From NCBI GenBank assembly GCA_021030905.1, contig JAGFMI010000005.1:868001-932000 (forward strand): DNA of 64,000 bases, written 5' to 3'. The notes below the pieces were generated by a model that was not told the origin of the DNA, ran no database searches, and saw only the letters and a list, made by a program, of their open reading frames with translations. Source of the DNA: Pyrenula massariospora (taxonomy: Eukaryota > Ascomycota > Eurotiomycetes > Pyrenulales > Pyrenulaceae). Below are positions 23,634 through 36,328 of the stretch, piece by piece (positions within the stretch are counted from its first letter, which is position 1; each line of letters begins with the position of its first letter). The position numbers and the translations under genes were made by a program.

Positions 23634-24287
23634 GTGATGAGAGATGAGACAGGGTCATGGAGGATTGTATTCTAGATACGGAGGATGAAATTGTTTGCAG
23701 CACTCCTTGTACAACATATTCTGTTATTTATCTCATGCATTGCATTGCGCAGCATAGCATAGAGCGACAGGAGTTAGACCTTACTACAAAAAGGCTTGAA
23801 CTAATCTAGAAAACCATACTGTTAAGAAATAGACTTCACATCGTTCTCTTGATCGCGGCGCCCGCTATACACACTCTTCCAGCGTTTTGCAATGAAAAGT
23901 CGTACGTTAGTAGTCTTCTCCGAGCCAATAGGGCCAAGGATTGATCGACTTTCGTAGGCGGGCGGGCTTAAAGGTCCGCTGAACTTTTCCCTTTCGATTT
24001 CTCGTGGCTTCCAGGATTCCATACTATTCTTTGGTGCTCTGGTGCAGCTATCAAATGATCCAAAGGGTTCGTGTTCCCAGCAAGTCAAGCCTTGACAAGA
24101 TTGGATGGTGTGGCGCAATTTTACTCAGATTGTTAAGGAAGGAAAGGTTACTTGGCTCAGACAGAGGTGGATTAGGATACGACCTTGACTAATTTGGCCC
24201 TAAGCCATTTCTGGAAACCACGTTCTTGGAGATAGCTATAACGAGACCCCTCTGATCGCCGAAGACCTTTGTCAAGAGAAGGCGGTT
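23634..24287. other. Intergenic region between convergent genes
   Basis: About 650 bases holding the 3' ends of the secreted protein gene and of the large three-domain gene. Nothing else is recognised. Confidence 0.5.
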
Positions 24288-27200
24288 TCATCTCGAATAG
24301 ACCATCTCCCTCCCCCTCCCCATCCCCATCTCTCCAAACTTCATCATATCCCTCTTCACGGAGCCGCGCTGCTGGCAGCTCGGTGATGAAGGTACATCTT
24401 TCGCAAAGACATGTCGCCTGGATCTCTCGTTACTACTCCCGTCTCCACTGCCACTACTGATGCTGAGACCGTCGAGCGTGCTAGTCAAGTCACCAGCGAG
24501 GTCTTCCATCCCAACGATTGACTTTGCCTTCATCGGTGACGGACCTCTTGATGTCATTGCGGCGGGACTTTGGGTCTGTGAGGATAGAGATTCCGACTGG
24601 TGGGCGCCAGGCAGCCCGATCGTCTCCGCGCCCAAGGATCGAGCAATGTCGTCAAACAACACTTGCATTGGCGCAATGTATGCCGTCTGGGATTTGTCTC
24701 CCCAAGCCAAGACATGGCCGCACAGCTGTTGGGTGGAAGGGTCGAAAACCCAGGCGCCAGAGTCGCCAGGCACTATCATGTACACTTAGTGATTCTGTCT
24801 TGTGAAATTATGCTTGTGTAATCACAAATGTCTTAGAGTATGATTTGTGATGAAATTAGTAGGGCTTACCTCCGAAACCTCCCTCCGCGCACCAGCTGCT
24901 GGAAAAGGAATGACGACCATGCATTTTGACAAGAGCCATAGCTTGGGATATTCGCCCGCTTCGACGACCAGATGTACGGCCGCAGCATTGAACGGACAAG
25001 CCCGCGAGGTCAGAGACGGGCGTGACGGCGGACAAACACGTGTCTTCTGAAGAAGAGGAGGCCAGAACATGCTCCTCCTTTTGTTTTCCCCTGCATACGG
25101 CTTGTGTCGAAGTATTTTTTCGGATAGACTTCAAATGGCCTGTAGGCGCATTGATGTTGTTCTCCATTTTCAGTCGATGATCTTGGATCTTTATGAGAGC
25201 CCAATCAATCTCATGTTTGATCCCTTCGAATTTAGATCGGCGGATTCCTGAGCTTGCGTGGACGTGACCGAGCGAGTGACTTGCAAGGTGGTCATCATCT
25301 CGGTCTTCTGAATTTGGAAAGAAGTCTTCCTCAACATCATCAATAGCTGGTTGAGTGATTATGAGCTCTTCATCGCCTGGATCTATACCTACGGTATCGC
25401 CGACTGACATAGAGTCATCGAACTCATCGGGGTCAACGTCAGATCCGATATCAGCGATGAGACTGTCATCGCTCAGAAACCACGACGGAGTGTCATCTGT
25501 AAATGATTGAACGTCGACAATGGCACTATCGGCGTCATCAATCTCAAAGGGGTACAGAGCTTCCGGAGGAAAGGCATCTTCGGACCACAAACACTCATCT
25601 TCAACTTCTTGGTAAGTGGAGAAAGGCATGGCACTTCTCTTGACACCTTCTGTTTGTTCAGATTCGTCATCTTCATCCTCATCGTCGCTTGGAACGTCAA
25701 GCATGTGGTGGACAGTCATCCCGAACGGCTCACCGTTGACCAAGATTGTGCCACCAAAAGTGACTGGCGGTAGATGTTCATCATCTCTGAATGCACCAAT
25801 AGAAGCGCCACCCTGTGGTCTCTCTTGGTAGAAGGAATCAGCACGAGACGAGCTCTTAGAGCTAGAAGGCGCATCCTGTCGATGAGCACGCCTTCGCCGT
25901 CTTTTAGGATGCTTCGACCTTCTGATCTCGCCGCCAACCACCACAATGCCCCAGCCATTCTTACATCGGAAGCCCTGCTTTACAGCTGTCCGAACCATGT
26001 CAACGCTAGTACACTGAATGCAAATAGTGGTCTTTGCGGACTTAGGAGTTTTCCCAAACATCATAAGCGAAGCACTGCATGACTCCAAAGAGTTACCAAG
26101 TACTCGCTGTAGAAACTTACTGAGACGCGGCATGAGATGCATATTCCACTCATCCAGGTGCTCTTGAGGAATTGCGACATCGTCCCATTTTCGTAGGACA
26201 CATTTCTCGGACTTTGATTTCGACTTGGACTTGCTGGTGGTAGCGGGAGTTTCGTCGATGATCCTGCTTGTTTCAAAATCCGCGGCCAATGACTGCGGAG
26301 TCATTGGTGCATCCGGTATGGTCTCAGAAGATTCGTGAGCAGTCTGGAACGTTGCTTCTGATGGTCTCCGCACCGAACTCTGTAGACTTTCGAAGTGGGA
26401 GACATCGGCCGCTGTCGATGGCCCGCAGACATCAATCGTACAGCATCGAGCAATGTCTTGTAAGATGTCGAAAGTGTAGGGTTTGGATTGCACACCTTGA
26501 GAGCAGATCGAACCTCTTTCGGTTTCCAGACGACAATAATCTGGGGCCGAGAGGCAGCTCTGCACGATCTTCATATACAAAGTCCCGCACCTGGACCCTA
26601 GTTTTGGTACATACACCTTCTTGATCCTAGACATGAAGATTGCGTTGTCATACTTGGGTTTCCAAAGGCGGCTCAGTGGCGTCCATAAGCCAATCTCTAG
26701 AAGAATCAGGCCTATGCTGTAGATGTCGTAGGCCCACGCATCAATGTCATCCGTGGAGCGTCTGTCTGATGGATGTCGGTAAATACTGGCGGAGAACGAT
26801 TCTGGTGAAGGTCGTAAGCAAGCCTGCGTCAAAGGAGCAAACGATGTCAGATAAGGTGCGCGAAGTTCCATGTCTGGAGGGTCTCCCCTGCGATGAGTGT
26901 AGCCCGATTGTAGGAAGACCACATTGTTACTGTTGATGGCGCCATGGACAATATCATGAAGTCGTAAATGCATTGTGGATAGCACCAAATTATAGGCCAT
27001 GCGTAATCGATCTTCCAAATTAGGAGTTGGCAGATCTGTACCATCGTTGGGAGACGAGATCAAAGAAGCAAGACTCTTTGGCTTCTGTAATCCTCCCGAG
27101 GTATGGAACGATAGGACATCGTGATCATCGGTAGGGAGTTCGTAGATGAAAGCAACTTGGGAAAACTCGATATCAACGAAATAGCCAAGAAACCGGAGAA

Positions 27201-28494
27201 TGCCAACATGTGAGGTCTTGGCGGCTCTTAGAAGATTGTCGATCTGTTGAGCAAGAACTTCGGCTTTCTGGTGAGGTAGCATGATGGCAGATTTAGGACT
27301 GCCTGTATTGACGGAAACCATCTCCACCATCACCGGCAGGTAGGAAGAGCGGGAAGGCATGAAAACTGCAACCTGCTCTGGACTCAAATTGTTTGCACTG
27401 AGACAGCCGACGACTCGTGAGTGGCTTGGTACAACTGCATCCTCGTACGGGGGTGGGTTGAGTATGTCAGATTGATGTCCTGGCGCAAGCTCAAGAGCGT
27501 TCCGATCAATGTAGAGAGGATGCTGGGAAACGGAAGCATCAAGGGTAAACTGTTCAACATTCTCGTTCTGAGGGACGGAAGGGTTACCAAAATCGAAGCC
27601 ATGGCGGCTAGACGGAGATGGATACCGGTCTTTTATGTCCGGGGACAATTGATTCTCAAGCCTTTTAGAAATACCTTCGGCGAAAGAGTACTGCTTCTTG
27701 AGGGCGTCATAATGGTGAAGTGAGGGCTGATTTGAACGATTATGGCCCGTAAGAGCACGCCCGTGTCTGCGTAGATGCGATAATTCAAAGAGCGCATCAA
27801 TGCAGGTAGTAAGATCGTTCAAGAGAGGTCTGACCTCTTGCCGAGTTTCGTCTGTAGACTGGGATCCCTTCTTGAATGGAGACTTCATTTCATCTGAGTG
27901 AGAGAAAGCAAAGATACTACCTGAACGTTGATACTCTTCATATTGGTCAAGGATGGTCTGGATCGTAGACATGACCTTAGCCACATCCTCTGTTTCTGAA
28001 GGGTCATCCACCAGCGCTTTTTTCGAGCCATCTTGAGGATTTTCGTTCGATTCGGTCCAGTCCAGGCCCCAGGCGATCAATCTGTCTTTTTGAATCTGGA
28101 AATTCCTCTGTAAATTGATGAATTCTGGATTTTCATCGCTTCCAGGCGCCAGTATCGCGCGTTCGTAAGATAGCTTGGTGTCGGAGTACAATTTTGATAA
28201 GCGCCGTTGCTGTGGAGCTCCTTGATGTTGATAAATTGACATGACTGCAAATGGCGGCGTATTGTTTTTCTTATCACGTTGCAGCCATGCCTTTTTGCCT
28301 TTTTTTGTGACAATTGGAGAGCAGTGAGCCTCACCTGGTAAGGCTGCTGGGTTTAAGAGGTGGTGCATTTTGCTGCTGCCTGTTCTCCAACTCCAGCGCA
28401 AGGCGGGTCTGCGCCACCACTCGGAATTGGATTCAAACTCTGACAAAGTAATTTGAGAAGGCGCCCTTATGGAATAGGCAGACGCATTTTTCAC
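24288..28494 (-). CDS. HeLo-like / kinase-like / trypsin-like three-domain protein
   Basis: Exons 24870-28494 and 24288-24784 give up to 1,373 residues. A probable extra intron (GTGAGG to TTTGCAG) keeps the frame near the 5' end, so translation may instead start at Met85 (28242). Residues about 85-330 are helical and resemble the HeLo-type domain of fungal cell-death proteins (LIAWGLDWTESN, IQTILDQYEEYQ, LLNDLTTCIDALFEL). Residues about 430-660 have a protein-kinase layout, but the catalytic loop reads HGAINSNNVVFL (517-528) without its aspartate, the DFG site reads LTSFAPL, and only the YDIYSIGLILLEIG helix is well kept: a pseudokinase. The C-terminal part looks like a trypsin-fold protease: TVHHML with His929 or His930, EIDWALIKI with Asp1097, and PGDSGAWV with Ser1217. 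A KSKSKSKSEK run, an RRRRRR cluster and a long acidic insert lie between domains. Function is inferred: a cell-death or allorecognition executor. Confidence 0.8.
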
Positions 28495-28812
28495 GATGAT
28501 GGTCGCGGGCCAAGGTTACATGATCGTGACATCGAGAATGTGTCCATGTAAGACCGATAGAGGCGCATTTGTCGCTATTTGGGTTAAATACATCGACCAT
28601 AGATAGTCTACGTGCTGGAAGTAACAATTTGGAAGCTGTTTGATTCTGAAGTGCTGTATAAAATGTTCTCTACGGTTTCATTGTAACATCCTCTGCCCCG
28701 TCGTACCATGTCGGAACGCCATTCGCCCTTGGTTAACCTTCAACCGCAGAATCTCCTACTACTAAGAGCTATCCCTCCGCGCACAGTACCATGCATGCGT
28801 TGAATAAATAGA
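28495..28812. other. Short intergenic region
   Basis: 318 bases holding the 5' flank of the three-domain gene and the 3' flank of histone H4. No upstream exon for the large protein is visible here. Confidence 0.5.
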
Positions 28813-29462
<650 letters not shown>

Positions 29463-30236
29463 GATGATAGATTATTAAAGAGTTTGAGTTGATGGAAAAG
29501 TGATGATTGGGTGGTGTTGTTGATGATTGAAATTTGCAGGCGTATACAAACTATCTGCGGTGGATGGGGGAAGAAGAGGGAAAGGAAAACAAGCGAAAAT
29601 TTGGGGGAAGCGTGCAGTAATAAGAGAAAACGGGGGACGGCGACTGATCTGGGTGCAGGCGTCGGATCAGGGGGCGCTAAGCGTTGGGCTTGGCGGGAAA
29701 GCGTGGCCGCCGCAGTGATGGTGAAAAAGCATCTTAAGGTGAGCGTGTTTCCAGCACTTTGAAAGCGATCCTTTTTGCCTGCTGTTTTCGCAGAGACAAA
29801 CTGTTCGAGGCTTGGACTGCAGACGGCCCGTGCGCTGCGGAGAATAAATCACGTGAATAGCCTTGGCGAAGAACACCCCCAACTCCGAAGTGGACAGTGA
29901 GATGAGCGTGCACCAAATGTACCTCGTTCAAAATAGGCCGAGCAGACGCTTGGTGGAAGGGCAGAATCTTTTCCATCTTCTCCGCCTATCTTTGAATTTC
30001 AATGATTCCACTTCGCTAAAATCGTGATATTGATATCACACACGGCCGGTGCAGCGCACCTATCCAATGCATTCCTATGAGCAGTGCTTTAAAATCCAAG
30101 CTCTCCTATCAGCCCCCCGACTTTTAGGCTCGAGGAATTTGGTCCATTGCATATCACTGCTGGACTCCTGAGCGCTCAATGGTTGTAACTTGTAGCACCG
30201 TATTCAAAAGGTAATACCCTTCGTGGACTTGAGACC
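29463..30236. promoter_or_regulatory. Histone H4 upstream region
   Basis: About 770 bases containing the H4 promoter and the 3' end of the next gene. A near-palindrome GTGATATTGATATCAC is at 30024-30039. No H3 gene or other ORF of note is present. Confidence 0.4.
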
Positions 30237-31410
30237 TCAAAAGCCCCACCCCGTCTCATGAAAATTCACGTTATGTCTTCCCAGCCATCTCCTCGCCTGC
30301 GCGTCATGTTCCGCCTTCCCCTTATTCCGCGACCACGTCTGCCAGAAATTCACATCGTAGGCGCGGACGGTGCACTTCTTGTATGAGCCCATAGCCTTGT
30401 CCCAGAAACGGAAGAAGAGGCCGTAGTTGACGCGCCGGTAGCAGTGGCTGTGTGAAAACCTGTCAGCATTCTCATTCAGATGATGGTGAAGAGGGGTGGA
30501 GACGAAGCGTTGCTGGAGGCAAAGTGGACAGGGGTAAGAGAAAACGCTTACTGGGCCTGATGGTCACCCGTGTTTAGCAACCAACGATTGCTGAACACGA
30601 CGACCGGGAGTGCCAAAGGGTGGAAGAATAGGAGATGATAAGAGCTTCGATATCCGGAGTGGCCCATGAGAGTTGTGTAAAGAACGAAAGACAGCGGCAT
30701 CATCCAGTGCCACCAGTTATGACCTGCAATGGCGGTCCAAGTCACCCACGGAACGCCGACTTGGATCAAATTCTCCGAGAATTCAGCATGACCGACTGCG
30801 AAGACCGTCATCGAGTAGGTATACTCTGAAAAACCGAGTAAGTCCCGAAGCAAATCCCGTAGTCGAACGGTGGAAGGAATACTTACCATGGTGCATGGCG
30901 TGGAACCAATCATAGAGCGGCTTGACAAGGTGAGATTCGCGGTGACACCAGTAGAAGAACGAATCGTGCATGAACATGTACAAAAACATATATCCAAGCA
31001 TGTAGAATGGATTGAAAGTGAAGGAGCGTTCCATGCCCGCTTGCATGTACATCGCATAGAGCGCTGTTGGAACAGTAAAGGACATGCTGTTGATCCAAGC
31101 GGTTATGATGCCACGCTCGGCCGGCAAGGGAAAATATCTTTGCAACTTTCCCTGTCTGTAAAGGTATCGTGTACCCCGAAAAATCATCTCGCTGTAGACG
31201 ACGGCGATGGAGGATGCCACGACACCAAGCTAAGCCACAAATTCGTTAGAGTCCCCGGTGCTGAGTTAATTCCTTGGAAGTCTGGCTTACCATGACTGCG
31301 TTGCCAAAGTAAAGCAATGCGACCGCCTGACGGGCGTCCAAGCTTATGGACATTAATTGAGCCATTGAAGAATTGTTGAGAAATCTCGAAAAGGAGTGAC
31401 TTGAGGCCAT
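30237..31410 (-). CDS. Sterol desaturase / fatty acid hydroxylase superfamily protein
   Basis: A membrane di-iron enzyme of the family that includes ERG3 and ERG25. Four exons (31291-31410, 30887-31229, 30552-30825, 30237-30447) give 315 residues. The histidine boxes are in order: HDSFFYWCHR at residues 128-137, FHAMHHEYTYS around 149-159 and GDHQAHHCYRR near the end. Hydrophobic helices lie between them, and GHSGY plus a conserved HP appear in the usual place before the last box. The start at 31410 gives a short cytoplasmic lead before the first span. The family oxidises or desaturates sterols or acyl chains in the ER. The substrate cannot be told from sequence; a C-4 methyl sterol oxidase or a related hydroxylase is possible. 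Confidence 0.88.
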
Positions 31411-32837
31411 TTTGCAGGCCGAAACTTGCTGCGCTTTGAACGCCTTGAAGTTGTTGCAGGGTCAAAGAAAGGCCTCGTAAGGAACTATAAGAAATGAAAA
31501 TGAACTGATTATGGGGGCAACAAACGGAAAGTTGGAAGATGCAGGGAAAATATACAAAATAAGGAAACCGACAGGGACAGGATGGTCGATGGTGTGATAT
31601 ACTGTATCGATGTCTCCTATAATGGCTGCGCACCCGACCATATATCAACCCTCTCATTCGAGTGCACATTAGGTCGACCTTCCAATCCCTTTGACAACAC
31701 CAAAATCCAGCGCGTCATGTTGGATCTCCAAGATCCCGACATGATACTCGGGGATTGATAGGACATCTAAAAACATGGCTCAGCATCGGGGGCCGAATCC
31801 CTCCCTGTTGCGTTCAAAGCTGCAATGGTTCACGCCAAATGGTGCAGATACTTGGGGTCGCAAAGAAATGACCATTTTTGGTAGACCGATAGCTGGTTTA
31901 GGGACGGCCGAGATCGAAAGTGAAGCTTGGGCCATGCACAGTGGTCTGATGTAGAGACCAGTTTTATCGAGAATTCTCGCGAGTAAAGATGCGACATTAA
32001 GGGAATTGCCATTCTGCAAGTTCGACCGGAAATAGCCCGGGACAGAGTATGCACAACAAAGCAGGGCAAGAACTCGAAGAGTGAGGTTTAGGAGATCTGC
32101 AGAGAACAGCAGCAGGGGTAGACTGTTGCTAATGGCATTTCACCCTCACAGCCTCATGAATGGAGAAGCTGCAGTGATGTTGGCCTGGAACTTCTTAATG
32201 ATAGGAAGTGAAATGGAATTACTGCGCCTGTTGTGTGGGAACAGGTTCGGTACATCCTACCTGGAGCTCGGAAGATCGACGGAGAGTTAGCGCTATAGGA
32301 TAGCCCGCTCATGCCGCACTTGATACTAGATTTAGGAGAGTTGTGGGCTTTAGATCAGCACCAATGCAGTAGCCTTATGCTATCGATGCTTTGAGCAGTG
32401 TGCATCGTTGAGGCCATTGTCGGGTTCTTAAGAGATCAGTGTTGCAATTGTGGGGGCGGATTGATAAAAAAGGAGCAGCTGAATCTTCGCGAGAACTAAA
32501 CCGTATACCACATGTGGCGTCGCGTTATGAGGCTCTTACGAGATCTGAGCGAGGGATGTTCCATCAGCGGCTCAGGCCGTAATCCGGCAGCTATACGCGT
32601 TCAAGCCTTGCCCGTATCTCTGCGCGGCAATCCGCAACGTCCCCTAATTGCCGAGGGTACGGAGCCACAACCGTATCTGTAGCATTGAAGTCTGCAACAT
32701 TAAATCGATAGTCAGGCTGCTCATACATTTTCGACTGCTTCAGCGCCTCTGGATGCAAAGCTAGTCAGATTTCGCTAAAATGCTTATGCACACAAGGCCC
32801 ACCATAAGTCCAGCAACAAACAATAGGAAGCTTTGTT
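31411..32837. other. Intergenic region, no recognised gene
   Basis: 1.4 kb between two minus-strand genes. Small ORFs at 31780-32069 and 32081-32290 have no recognisable motif. Confidence 0.5.
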
Positions 32838-34189
32838 TCAAAATCTTGTTCTTTTGTTCGCCCTGTAACTCGTGTATCCAACATAACCACCTCCTGCAAC
32901 AGCGAAGAACATAAAGACTTTGAAGAAGAACCACGTCCAACTGCCTCCCTCCTTCGGCTGTTGCACGCCTCCTTTGCCCTTCTTCTTATCCCTGTAAGCG
33001 GGCTTGTTGTAGTTCCCAGTCGTGCTGTACAAGTTGCGCGAGTCGATGCTAATGATGTCAAAGTTATCAGAGAGCTCTCCTGTCTCGGCAGAGAAGCCGA
33101 GGTAAGCCACTGTCGGCATTTTCAGGGGTTGAGCCTCGGTGGATGAGACAGAGAAGCATTCCGTCCAGGTGCCTTCCGCCTTGTATTGTAATTCAAGGGT
33201 CAAGCTCTTTTCTTGAAAATATGTGAGTCGTGCTTTGGTTGGGACGGTCGCTCCTCTTAGTCCTCGTGCGGAGCATCCCGCTACCTCATTTGCTTTGCCG
33301 TCGTTGTTCTTGTCGTAGGTTGTCTGACCGTCACCCATCATAGCCATCACGTATGGGAAAACCACGCCAGGGCGGTTGTTTTTGTAAGTGTCAAAGAAAA
33401 TGCCTAGGCCCTCGAATTTATCCGTGTGGCCAAAGACTTGGCCTGGCGAAGCTCGCTGTTTGGTAACCCATAGCGCAAAGCCATCTCCATGGAGGCTGCC
33501 TTTGCCATGGATGGAGAATTCTACCTCAATCTGTTGTAAGATATTGTCAGCTTCAAGGATGCTACAGACCTTGGGGTAAGGACATATACCTCCCAGTTTG
33601 TTGCCGTTAAGGGCACCCTTGAGAAAATCCATCCATCTCTTGATGGTCTGTCTGAGGCCAGCCGTATGTACCTGCTCAAATACGTCAGATGATTATCTTG
33701 ATCCTCCAATCGCTCTCACTGACTGGTCTGCTCTTATAATCGTATCTCCACCGTAATCAAACCACCGGCTGGTCATGTCGGTATCTAAATATGGCTTGAT
33801 CATGGCAGTCAGCTTGGAATGCAGAATCCAGCGGCTGGAGACAATTATGGGGAGCTTCGCGACGAGTTTTTATGGCTGCTGAGAAGACCCTTGACAGGCG
33901 CATCCGGTCTAAGAGAAATTGGAAGACATCTCCTTCGCGGATGCTCATCCGATGCAGTGGCATCGTTACATGAACGTGCGTAGTAAACCAACTCGACTTA
34001 CCGAAGCAAGACTGTGTGTCCTTAGCTACAGACCACCCAGTCAGCCATGCTTCATCAAGACCCTGCCCCACGTCCAGCACTCACGGGTATACTCTTCATA
34101 TTCGGATCTTTCTCCACGGCCGCCCACGTGCCCATCACCTGAACTGCCACCAGCAGCCAACACAGCCACTGGGGCGATGTGAACTCCAT
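32838..34189 (-). CDS. L-type lectin cargo receptor of the early secretory pathway (Emp47/VIP36-like)
   Basis: Four exons (34085-34189, 33724-33812, 33590-33671, 32838-33530) give 322 residues. The signal peptide is MEFTSPQWLCWLLVAVQ with the following residues to AA. The leguminous-type lectin fold runs from about residue 35 to 235: RWFDYGGDTIIRADQ, SDRPSRDGWIFSRVPL, then GDGFALWVTK, GLGIFFDTY and the metal-site region with a Tyr/Asn-rich loop (TYDKNNDGK). A linker rich in Lys and Gly precedes one membrane span (FFFKVFMFFAVAGGGYVGY), and the short cytosolic tail ends KRTRF, a basic-plus-aromatic end of the kind used for ER exit and retrieval. The protein should bind N-glycoproteins and cycle between ER and Golgi. 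The first intron, about 270 bases, is the least certain boundary. Confidence 0.9.
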
Positions 34190-34677
34190 CTTTGAAGGAA
34201 ATAGAATGAAAGAAAACATTAGAGAAAAGATTCAATCATGAGCAAAGTCCGAGGGAAATAAACTCCCTTTAAGGGACTATGAGCTGTTGCGTTGAGCTTT
34301 GGTGTGGAGAGAAAGGTGTCCCGATGGGTGGATCTACGTTCGCCGCGGCGAAGTATGTGATTGGTGGCTGCTACTGACAGGGATACTTTTGAAGCTTCGA
34401 TTTTTTGGAGAGTAGGTGAGATCATGGAGCTTGGTCTTTTTCACAACGAACAGAGACGAAGCTTTCTCTTCTGAAAAGCGACAATTCAGGGCATATTTCC
34501 CCCAAATATCATATCGCAGTCAATCACTGCGCTCAATCCCCCCTCGCGGCATAATTGAATACCTTGTCTACAACTTCTGCTTCACCGGGTCTACGCCAGT
34601 GCTACCCAATCGAAGCTCGACTATCTATTGATCTCTGTACCCTCCAAGCTTCCGCCCATCATCCTTCGATCACAAAG
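34190..34677. promoter_or_regulatory. Divergent promoter of the lectin and TIM13 genes
   Basis: 488 bases between two divergent genes. No clear individual element is seen. Confidence 0.35.
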
Positions 34678-35069
34678 ATGTCCTTCTTCGGCGGCTCCTC
34701 CCCATCCTCCCCCTCTCCCTCCACCACCACTCCCTCCGCCTCCACCGACATGAAAGCCAAGATCATCCAAACCCTCCAAGCCGAGAGCACCATGGCCAAC
34801 GCCAAGGTGCTCATCCAAAAGATCAACGAGTACACCACCCTCCCCTTGACAAAAAGTATCTCCCCATTGACACGTCCTTCAGAAACTGCTTCGCACTCTG
34901 CGTCCCCACCCCGTCGACAAGCCTGAGTGGCAAGGAAACGACATGCATAGCGACGTGCATGGACAAGTACATTGACGCGTGGAACACGGTGCAGAGGGTG
35001 TATATGGCACGGATACAGAGGGAAGCGCCGGGGGCTGCTGCTGGTGGGGGGCTGGGAGGGCTGAGTTGA
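34678..35069 (+). CDS. TIM13: Mitochondrial intermembrane-space chaperone Tim13
   Basis: Small TIM chaperone that, with Tim8, guides hydrophobic precursors across the intermembrane space. Two exons (34678-34829 and 34883-35069) give 112 residues. The twin CX3C signature is Cys53/Cys57 (CFALC) and Cys72/Cys76 (CIATC), with the usual 14-residue spacer. The helix before the first pair (KAKIIQTLQAESTMANAKVL) and the one after the second (MDKYIDAWNTVQRVYMARIQ) match the family. The N-terminus has a Ser/Pro-rich stretch and the C-terminus is Gly/Ala-rich. Without splicing the frame would stop before the second pair, so the intron is required. Tim8 is the alternative, but the SFFGG start and spacing favour Tim13. 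Confidence 0.9.
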
Positions 35070-36328
35070 TCACTTTCAGTGTCGGAGTTGCGGCGTTAAA
35101 GGAGGATGTAGTGGAAGGGATTGGCTGGGGATTATAGAAGGAGGAGGAGACGCACAGAGAATGGGTTAAGAATAGGAGGAAGAAGCTGTCGCGCCCGGGT
35201 GGAGGGGGGTTTGTCTTAAAGAGAACGGCAACGGATGATTTCACTTCCCAGTCAGCCGTTGATGAGGTGCCGGAGCTTCGAAGACAGGTGCAATAACTGC
35301 CTCCATCTGCCGCTTCTGCAGGCCTACTATCTCACACAACTTCCCCGAAAATCTCTCGCTCCTATCCTCCCGTCATCGCCGGGAACCGACGACGCAGCAA
35401 TCATCATCAAGGCAATCCCCTCAATCTCCCATCTCCCCACTCACGCATAAAAACAACTCCCTTTCTCATCGCTTTTCTAACCACTGGCGCCCCACGGCGT
35501 CAAATCTTCTCTGAGAAAACCTCCGATCAAAAGGCATTCACTACCGCTGAAAGGAACAGATAGATGGATAGATAGACAACCCTGTACGATCTACACTATA
35601 CGACACAGCTCCATGAAAAAGAAAACCAATCCTCAGGTCCTTTGAACGCGGAAAGCATCTCATGACTCCCGTAAACCTTAGGTACCTAGTTATCTAAATC
35701 AAACGACAGCTCTACGTCTTAATCTACTTCCCCAAAGCAGGATCTCCGTCCCAAAAACCATAGCACAGTACAGTACAGTATAGGATAGATCCGTTGACTG
35801 CGGTAAACGATTCACGGACATGCCTGCTACGCACCTCCTGCAGAAGAGAAAAAGACCAAGACTTAAAAAAACTATGCCATTGCCTTTCTGCCTCAAACAA
35901 TCACGACTAGGCGCACATCACATCCACTTTGCCCTTCCCCTTATTCGAACTCACCATCCCCAGACTAGATCGCGTGTAGACCCAATCCCCCCAATGACTC
36001 CATTTCCCATTTCCCGAATCGCAAATCGTAATCGCGCTGCCTCTACTAATACACAAGCCCGCATCATTGTGGCCTAATTGGATCTAGCCACTCAATTGAT
36101 GTCATCGCTCGCAAATCTATGTTTTTGTAGGTTTGGTGGTGGTGGTTAAAAATTGGCGGATGGATGAGAGAGTTAAGGCGACGGAGCAAAATGGCGGTCC
36201 AACAACGTATTCCTCATGTTCAATCCTTCGATTTCCGTGCTAATGATATGTTATGTCCCTGTCCCAAACGATAGACGACGATTGCTAAGTCCCTCAAGCG
36301 GCCTTGGCCGACCGAACGAAGGATTTGT
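35070..36328. other. Intergenic region between convergent genes
   Basis: 1.26 kb with short A/T-rich and simple-sequence tracts (for example GATAGAT repeats near 35562 and CAGTA repeats near 35765). No gene is recognised; the 3' ends of TIM13 and the PKA gene lie here. Confidence 0.5.
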
